Below are positions 6,077-10,424 of a DNA stretch of 10,424 nucleotides, piece after piece. The stretch lies in contig JBJEPX010000041.1 in assembly GCA_051881455.1 (NCBI GenBank), forward strand, positions 1 to 10,424, written 5' to 3'. How positions within the stretch are numbered: position 1 is the stretch's first letter; each line of letters opens with the position of its first letter. The translations under genes and the position numbers were made by a program. Under the pieces are notes generated by a model. The model had not been told where the DNA came from and did no database searches. It was given only the letters and a program-made list of their open reading frames with translations. The stretch comes from Fimenecus sp051881455 (GTDB lineage Bacteria; Bacillota; Clostridia; Oscillospirales; Acutalibacteraceae).

Positions 6077-9000
6077 TCATTCAACACTTTTCAGTGATTC
6101 TACCATATCAATTTTTTTGAGCTTGAAGTACATTACAAAATTCACCGCTACTGCAAACAAAACAGTCAGCACAGCGCCTATAATTATACTCCAGATGCTT
6201 AAATCTCTGCCGAACATATAAATATCGGTTTCAACCGTTACCATAACAAATCTGTGCAGGAATATGCCCAATACAACGCCGAGAAGCGTGCCCAAAATCG
6301 TAAGTACCACATTTTCACGGTAAACATAACTTGCCAACTCGCCGTCGTAAAAACCTAACAGTTTAATCGTTGCAAGCTCTCTTCGGCGCTCGCTGATGTT
6401 GATATTGTTAAGGTTATACAGTACAACAAACGCCAGAACGCCTGCCGCTATAATCATAATGATTATTATGAAATACAACATTCTGATAACGCTGTTCAGG
6501 GACGCTAATTCATCACTGTTCATTGTTACTGAAGTTACACCGTTTATTTTCAGCAATCTCTCGCTTAAATCGGAGACATTTGCGGCGTTGGCAGTTTTAA
6601 TCATCAGCATATTCACATCGGGTGCTGTGGAATAGAGGCTCTGATAGAGATTGGGTGTCATATAAATATAGTTGAAAATATAGTTTTCCGTAACACCTGC
6701 AACCTTTACCTCTTTCACATAGTTATCAGACTCGCTCAGCTTTATAAATATACTGTCGCCCGATTTTACGCCTAACAAATCGGCATATTTTTCGGTTATT
6801 ATTACGCCCTCATCCGCCAGCATAAGCCGCGATTGAAGACCTGCTCTTTCTTTCAGGTTAACATAATCCTCAAAAGCAGTAATATCTGAGGGTACTACAA
6901 GATATGCATTTTTATTGTCATCTGTTTCACCGTTTGACCCATAAACCATCGTTCTGTTTGCGGTAAGGACGCTTTCCACATCGGAAATGTCATACACATT
7001 TTGAAGCATCGCACGGCGCTGGGCTCTTGTAAGAGTGGAATCAACACTTACAATTCCGTCGAAGGTAAACACCTTGCCGTACTGATTATCCGCCATTGCC
7101 GTTACGGAATCGCGGATACCCATACCCACGAGCAAAAGTGCCATACATCCGCCCACTCCGAAAAGAGTCATAAAGAATCTCTTTTTATATCTGAACAAAT
7201 TTCTTGCTGCCGCCTTCTGAGCAAAGTTGAGTCTGTCCCAAATGGGGCTTACGCGCTCAATCAAAATGCGTTTGCCCACTCTCGGCGCCTCGGGACGCAT
7301 AAGCTGTGCGGGCACACTGCGAAGCTCCTTAAAGCAAGCTGCAAGCGCCGCAAAGGTTGTGCAGAACACGGCGGCAAATGCCGCTGTTACGCCGTGCAAG
7401 ACGTTAAACTGAACAACATTTTCGCCCAAATTGTAATACACGGATTTATATGCCGTTACTATTACCGAAGGTAAGGTGTATTCACCGAGGAACACACCGA
7501 TTACACTGCCGATTACGCTGGCGAGCAAGGCATACATAAGGTATTTGCCTGCTATGGAGAGCTTGCTGTAGCCCAAAGCCTTCAAGGTTCCTATCTGCGT
7601 TCTCTGCTCCTCAACCATTCTTGTCATTGTTGTAAGGCTTACGAGCGCCGCAACAAGGAAGAAAATTATGGGGAAAACCGTTCCTATGGCTCCTATGCTT
7701 TCGGAATCGTTTTTGAAGCTCATATATGATTCAACCGTGTTACGGTCAAGCACATACCAAACAGGCTCCTCCATATTGTTTATATCGGTTTCCGCTTTTG
7801 CCAAAGCCGCAGAAGCATCGGCAAGCTCGGCGGCGGCATCCTGCTTTGAGATTTCATACTGCTCTTTTCCGCGCTGAAGCTCGATTTCCGCGTCAGTCAG
7901 CTTCTTTTCTGCATCGGTGATGGCGTTTTTATCCGCAAGCACCTTTTCAACCTGTGCTATGGTGTTTTTACCGTCGGCAATTTGCTTTTTGGCATCTTCA
8001 AGCTTTTTTTCGCCGTCGGCAACCTCTTTTTCCGTGTACGCATAAATGTTCTGCACAAGCAAAAGTGCATTTTTAGCGTCACTTTTCTGCTGTTCGGTAG
8101 CATCGGGATTGTTTTCAATTTCCTGATACTTCTCCTCTGCTTCGTCAACCTTGGAGCGGTTTTCTTCAAGAGCGGCTTTAAGCTTTAAAAGAGAAGCCTC
8201 CTGCTGAGCCAAACTTGCTTCAGCCTCGGCAATCTGCTGTTTTTTCAGCGGCAGTTCTGTTTCTGCATTTTCAAGAATTTTCTTTTCATTTTCAAAAGTT
8301 TCTCTCTGTTCCGCAAGCATCTGCTCGGTATCAAGAAGCTTCTGATACGCCTCTGCAAGCTCTGTATTTACGGTTACCTCTGCCTCATAATACTGGTTTC
8401 TCTTTTCTTCAAGCAGTTCGCTTGTATGTGAGCGCACCTCGCTGTAACGGATATCACAGCGTTTATCGGAAATTGCCTTAACTCTTTCGGTAACAGCATC
8501 TATTTTTGCCTGATACTCGTCGCTGTAACAGTCAAGATCCGCCGCACCATCAACACTAATATATATTGAAGTGTAAACATCTGTTACAAACGCTTCTTTG
8601 GGGATAACCGCAAAGCCATCGACAACACCGTCGCCTATTGTGCTTGTCCCCATATCGCCGTTAAGGAAATACGAAGAAGAAGCAACGCCCACAATAGCAT
8701 ATGTTTCAGATGCCATTGTGTCAAACACGCTTTCACCGGTTCCCGTTAAAAATGTTACGAAATCCCCTATTTTAAAGCCTGTGGCTTCAAGGAATTCACT
8801 GCTGACAACGGTTTCGTTATATTTTTCGGGATAACGCCCCTCTTCAATCTTTATATCGTTTATCTTATCCGGCATTGAAAAAACCTTTGTTACTACCTCT
8901 GAGGAATTTGCCAAACAGATAAAATCGTTTGAATATGAACCCTCAGCGTCTGAGACACCGTCAATTTCACGGATTTTTTCAAGGTCGTCTGCCGTAAGGC

Positions 9001-9199
9001 CCAATGTTCCCACAACGCGGATGTCCATTAAGCCCTGCTCATCATATATTCTGTCCGCAGTAAGCTTCATTGCGGGCATGGCGGAACGAATTCCCGAATA
9101 AAAAGCCACGCCGAGAACTACAATGAGCATTATGGAAATAAAACGGCTGAAGCTTTTCTTTATTTCCCTGTAAAAATCTTTTCTTAATGATTTGCTCAT
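6077..9199 (-). CDS. Large FtsX/MacB-type ABC transporter permease with extracytoplasmic coiled coil
   Basis: Membrane subunit of an ABC transporter working with the ATPase just upstream. From the ATG at 9197-9199 it has 1040 residues. I see an N-terminal membrane helix (about 20-37), a first extracytoplasmic region, a very long coiled coil (about 258-473) and an FtsX domain with three helices (about 507-527, 553-575, 599-622). A fifth helix (about 673-694), a second extracytoplasmic domain, and a second FtsX domain (about 907-930, 963-984, 1001-1025) follow. This double-FtsX, eight-helix plan is that of transporters that move force across the membrane or export peptides and lipids, rather than importers. 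The coiled coil has two arms of about 100 residues joined by a helix-breaking NNPD turn, suggesting an antiparallel hairpin. AAGGAG (9210-9215) favours the ATG; an in-frame GTG at 9218-9220 would add seven residues and overlap the ATPase stop. The substrate is unknown; antimicrobial peptide efflux is a guess. Confidence 0.95.
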   Translation of the reverse strand: MSKSLRKDFYREIKKSFSRFISIMLIVVLGVAFYSGIRSAMPAMKLTADRIYDEQGLMDIRVVGTLGLTADDLEKIREIDGVSDAEGSYSNDFICLANSSEVVTKVFSMPDKINDIKIEEGRYPEKYNETVVSSEFLEATGFKIGDFVTFLTGTGESVFDTMASETYAIVGVASSSYFLNGDMGTSTIGDGVVDGFAVIPKEAFVTDVYTSIYISVDGAADLDCYSDEYQAKIDAVTERVKAISDKRCDIRYSEVRSHTSELLEEKRNQYYEAEVTVNTELAEAYQKLLDTEQMLAEQRETFENEKKILENAETELPLKKQQIAEAEASLAQQEASLLKLKAALEENRSKVDEAEEKYQEIENNPDATEQQKSDAKNALLLVQNIYAYTEKEVADGEKKLEDAKKQIADGKNTIAQVEKVLADKNAITDAEKKLTDAEIELQRGKEQYEISKQDAAAELADASAALAKAETDINNMEEPVWYVLDRNTVESYMSFKNDSESIGAIGTVFPIIFFLVAALVSLTTMTRMVEEQRTQIGTLKALGYSKLSIAGKYLMYALLASVIGSVIGVFLGEYTLPSVIVTAYKSVYYNLGENVVQFNVLHGVTAAFAAVFCTTFAALAACFKELRSVPAQLMRPEAPRVGKRILIERVSPIWDRLNFAQKAAARNLFRYKKRFFMTLFGVGGCMALLLVGMGIRDSVTAMADNQYGKVFTFDGIVSVDSTLTRAQRRAMLQNVYDISDVESVLTANRTMVYGSNGETDDNKNAYLVVPSDITAFEDYVNLKERAGLQSRLMLADEGVIITEKYADLLGVKSGDSIFIKLSESDNYVKEVKVAGVTENYIFNYIYMTPNLYQSLYSTAPDVNMLMIKTANAANVSDLSERLLKINGVTSVTMNSDELASLNSVIRMLYFIIIIMIIAAGVLAFVVLYNLNNINISERRRELATIKLLGFYDGELASYVYRENVVLTILGTLLGVVLGIFLHRFVMVTVETDIYMFGRDLSIWSIIIGAVLTVLFAVAVNFVMYFKLKKIDMVESLKSVE

Positions 9200-9213
9200 T
9201 CCTGCGTTTCTCC

Positions 9214-9915
9214 TTACCACTCAATAAGCTCAACGGGTGTTGGATTTTGATTGAGAAGTATTTTATCCACCTTACCGTTTTTAATCTGAATTATCTTGTC
9301 CGCCATAGGTGTAAGCGCCGAGTTATGGGTAATTACTATAACCGTCATTTTCTTCTCGCGGCAAGTGTCCTGCAAAAGTTTAAGAATTGATTTACCTGTT
9401 ATGTAATCAAGGGCGCCTGTGGGCTCATCGCAAAGCAAAAGCTTGGGATTTTTCGCCAATGCGCGTGCTATGGACACACGCTGCTGCTCGCCGCCGGAAA
9501 GCTGTGAGGGGAAGTTATCAAGACGCGAGCCCAATCCTACCTCACGAAGCACCTCTTCGGCACTAACGGGATTCTGACAAATCTGAGACGCCAGCTCAAC
9601 ATTTTCGAGCGCGGTCAAATTCTGCACAAGGTTATAAAACTGAAAAACAAATCCCACATCGTCTCTGCGGTATTTTGTCAGCTCTTTCTCTTTAAACTTT
9701 GATATATCCGTACCGTCAACGGTAATCGTACCCGATGTAGGCTTATCCATTCCGCCCAAAATGTTAAGAACCGTTGTTTTACCGGCGCCGCTGGGACCTA
9801 CTATTACGACAAACTCGCCTTTTTCAATAGGGAAGCTGACTCCGTCAACGGCTTTGATTTCAACCTCGCCCATTTTATAGGTCTTTGTTACATCTTTCAA
9901 ATCAATAAATGACAT
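9214..9915 (-). CDS. ABC transporter ATPase, MacB/LolD type
   Basis: Cytosolic nucleotide-binding subunit of 233 residues that powers the permease encoded 14 bases downstream. All motifs are intact: Walker A GPSGAGKT (40-47), Q-loop Gln92 in FVFQFYNLVQNLTALENV, signature LSGGEQQR (139-146), Walker B LLLCDEP (159-165), D-loop ALD (168-170) and H-loop His197 in VITHN. The FQFYNLVQNLTALENV stretch and the short length are typical of the MacB/LolD/FtsE group that pairs with FtsX-type permeases. ATG at 9913-9915 is preceded by GGGGAG (9924-9929) with eight bases between. It is the first gene of the transporter operon, which continues to the cyclase and the cyclophilin. The divergent TetR-type gene upstream is the likely regulator. 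Confidence 0.97.
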   Translation of the reverse strand: MSFIDLKDVTKTYKMGEVEIKAVDGVSFPIEKGEFVVIVGPSGAGKTTVLNILGGMDKPTSGTITVDGTDISKFKEKELTKYRRDDVGFVFQFYNLVQNLTALENVELASQICQNPVSAEEVLREVGLGSRLDNFPSQLSGGEQQRVSIARALAKNPKLLLCDEPTGALDYITGKSILKLLQDTCREKKMTVIVITHNSALTPMADKIIQIKNGKVDKILLNQNPTPVELIEW

Positions 9916-9951
9916 TTTTTTCTCTCCCCGTGGTAAAGATATATATTTAAT

Positions 9952-9960
9952 ATTCTATCA
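9952..9960 (-). promoter_or_regulatory. Candidate extended -10 promoter element for the transporter operon
   Basis: On the minus strand TGATAGAAT gives a TGn extension plus TAGAAT (9952-9957), which would start a transcript near 9945 with a leader of about 30 bases before the ATPase ATG. No good -35 lies 17 bases upstream. A perfect TATAAT (9995-10000, minus strand) further up is an alternative, but its best -35 (TTGTAA) is 20 bases away. The whole stretch is AT-rich, so chance matches are likely. Confidence 0.28.
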
Positions 9961-10040
9961 CATATTCTCCGATATTGCTATACATATTTTGCATATTATA
10001 TTTGTATATTTTTAACTAATTTACAAAAAATAATAGACAA

Positions 10041-10058
10041 GTGTTGATTATCCGACAC
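10041..10058. promoter_or_regulatory. Imperfect palindrome, candidate TetR-type operator
   Basis: GTGTTGATTATCCGACAC is an 18-base imperfect inverted repeat, with GTGT/ACAC ends and 12 of 18 positions symmetric. It covers the -35 hexamer and part of the spacer of the regulator promoter. TetR-family repressors often bind short palindromes in the divergent gap and block their own promoter. The symmetry is visible; the operator role is inferred. Confidence 0.38.
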
Positions 10059-10072
10059 AGTGGTAGTATAAT
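10044..10072 (+). promoter_or_regulatory. Sigma-70-type promoter of the TetR-family gene
   Basis: TTGATT (10044-10049), a 17-base spacer and TATAAT (10067-10072) form a near-consensus vegetative promoter. Transcription should start near 10079, giving a leader of about 26 bases with the AAGGAGA ribosome binding site before the ATG at 10106. Confidence 0.75.
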
Positions 10073-10105
10073 GATAAGTAACTGAAAAATCAAGGAGACA
10101 GAATA

Positions 10106-10424
10106 ATGCCCGTAAATGATAATGACAGTCGTGTAAAGCGTACAAAAAAGCTTATCAGAAAAGGACTTGCCGAGCTCGCAAAGGAAAAAAGCATTAACAA
10201 AATAACGGTTAAAGAGCTTACTGACCTCATTGAAATAAACAGAGGTACTTTTTATTTACATTATAAAGATATATACGACCTTGTTGAGTCAATCGAGAAC
10301 AGTCTTTACGATGAATTTAACGAGATAATAGCGACGGTCAGCCCCAAGACCATACTGGAAACGCCCATTGATATTCTTGAAAGATTCTGCGTATTTATTA
10401 GTGAAAACGCTGACGCTTTCGTAA
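10106..10424 (+). CDS. TetR/AcrR-family transcriptional regulator, truncated by the window end
   Basis: DNA-binding repressor-type protein. Only the first 106 codons are inside the window and the frame is still open at the end. The N-terminal domain (about 11-58) contains the TetR-type helix-turn-helix, with ITVKELTDLIEINRGTFYLHYKD carrying the hallmark T-F-Y-x-H-Y (48-53). The visible start of the ligand domain (TPIDILERFCVFISENADAFV) resembles the C-terminal domain common in small clostridial TetR-like regulators of the DhaS-like group. The start is ATG with AAGGAGA (10092-10098) seven bases upstream. It is transcribed away from the ABC transporter operon and separated from it by 190 bases that hold both promoters, the classic layout for a repressor of an efflux system. 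The ligand is unknown. Confidence 0.94.
   Translation, partial: MPVNDNDSRVKRTKKLIRKGLAELAKEKSINKITVKELTDLIEINRGTFYLHYKDIYDLVESIENSLYDEFNEIIATVSPKTILETPIDILERFCVFISENADAFV

Noticed and set aside
7781..8428. Internal tandem repeat in the permease gene
   Set aside because: The apparent periodicity is heptad coiled-coil composition; no block repeats at the nucleotide level.
9200..9220. GTG start giving a 1047-residue permease
   Set aside because: It overlaps the ATPase stop and would leave AAGGAG (9210-9215) inside the coding region; the ATG at 9197-9199 uses that site.
9980..10007. ATACA/TGTAT inverted repeat as an operator for the transporter operon
   Set aside because: The repeat is short with an 18-base gap, in very AT-rich sequence where such matches arise by chance.

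Overview
The window looks like chromosomal DNA from an anaerobic Clostridia-type member of the Bacillota. This is inferred from moderately AT-rich sequence, strong GGAGG-type ribosome binding sites, several TTG starts, tight operons and the protein families present. The genus cannot be fixed from the sequence alone. Eight complete genes lie on the minus strand and nearly fill the window. One truncated gene, a TetR-type regulator, points the other way at the right edge, and a possible partial gene touches the left edge.

Reading the minus strand from right to left, the first block (about 9915 to 4184) is an ABC transporter ATPase, a large FtsX/MacB-type permease with a long extracytoplasmic coiled coil, a six-helix membrane diguanylate cyclase, and a cytosolic cyclophilin. 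Gaps are 14 to 39 bases, with no terminator until a good intrinsic one just after the cyclophilin (4156-4177). The divergent TetR regulator (from 10106) has a near-consensus promoter with an imperfect palindrome over its -35 region. It probably controls itself and perhaps the transporter operon.

The second block (4144 to 67) is a metabolic operon: a 5'-methylthioadenosine (MTA)/S-adenosylhomocysteine (SAH) deaminase (mtaD), a trimeric-type purine nucleoside phosphorylase, methylthioribose-1-phosphate isomerase (mtnA) and a divergent cysteine synthase-like enzyme. The first three genes overlap or abut and encode consecutive steps of a deaminase-first salvage route: MTA to methylthioinosine, to hypoxanthine plus methylthioribose-1-phosphate, to methylthioribulose-1-phosphate. 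5'-Deoxyadenosine from radical SAM enzymes could follow the same route. No MTA nucleosidase or methylthioribose kinase is present. The cysteine synthase-like gene may handle released sulfur, but this is inference.

The points most worth a second look are the deaminase-first salvage operon, the unusual active-site residues in its phosphorylase and its cysteine synthase homologue, the terminator packed against the mtaD ribosome binding site, the run of eight G in the ribosome binding site of the diguanylate cyclase, and the MacA-like hairpin apparently built into the ABC permease.
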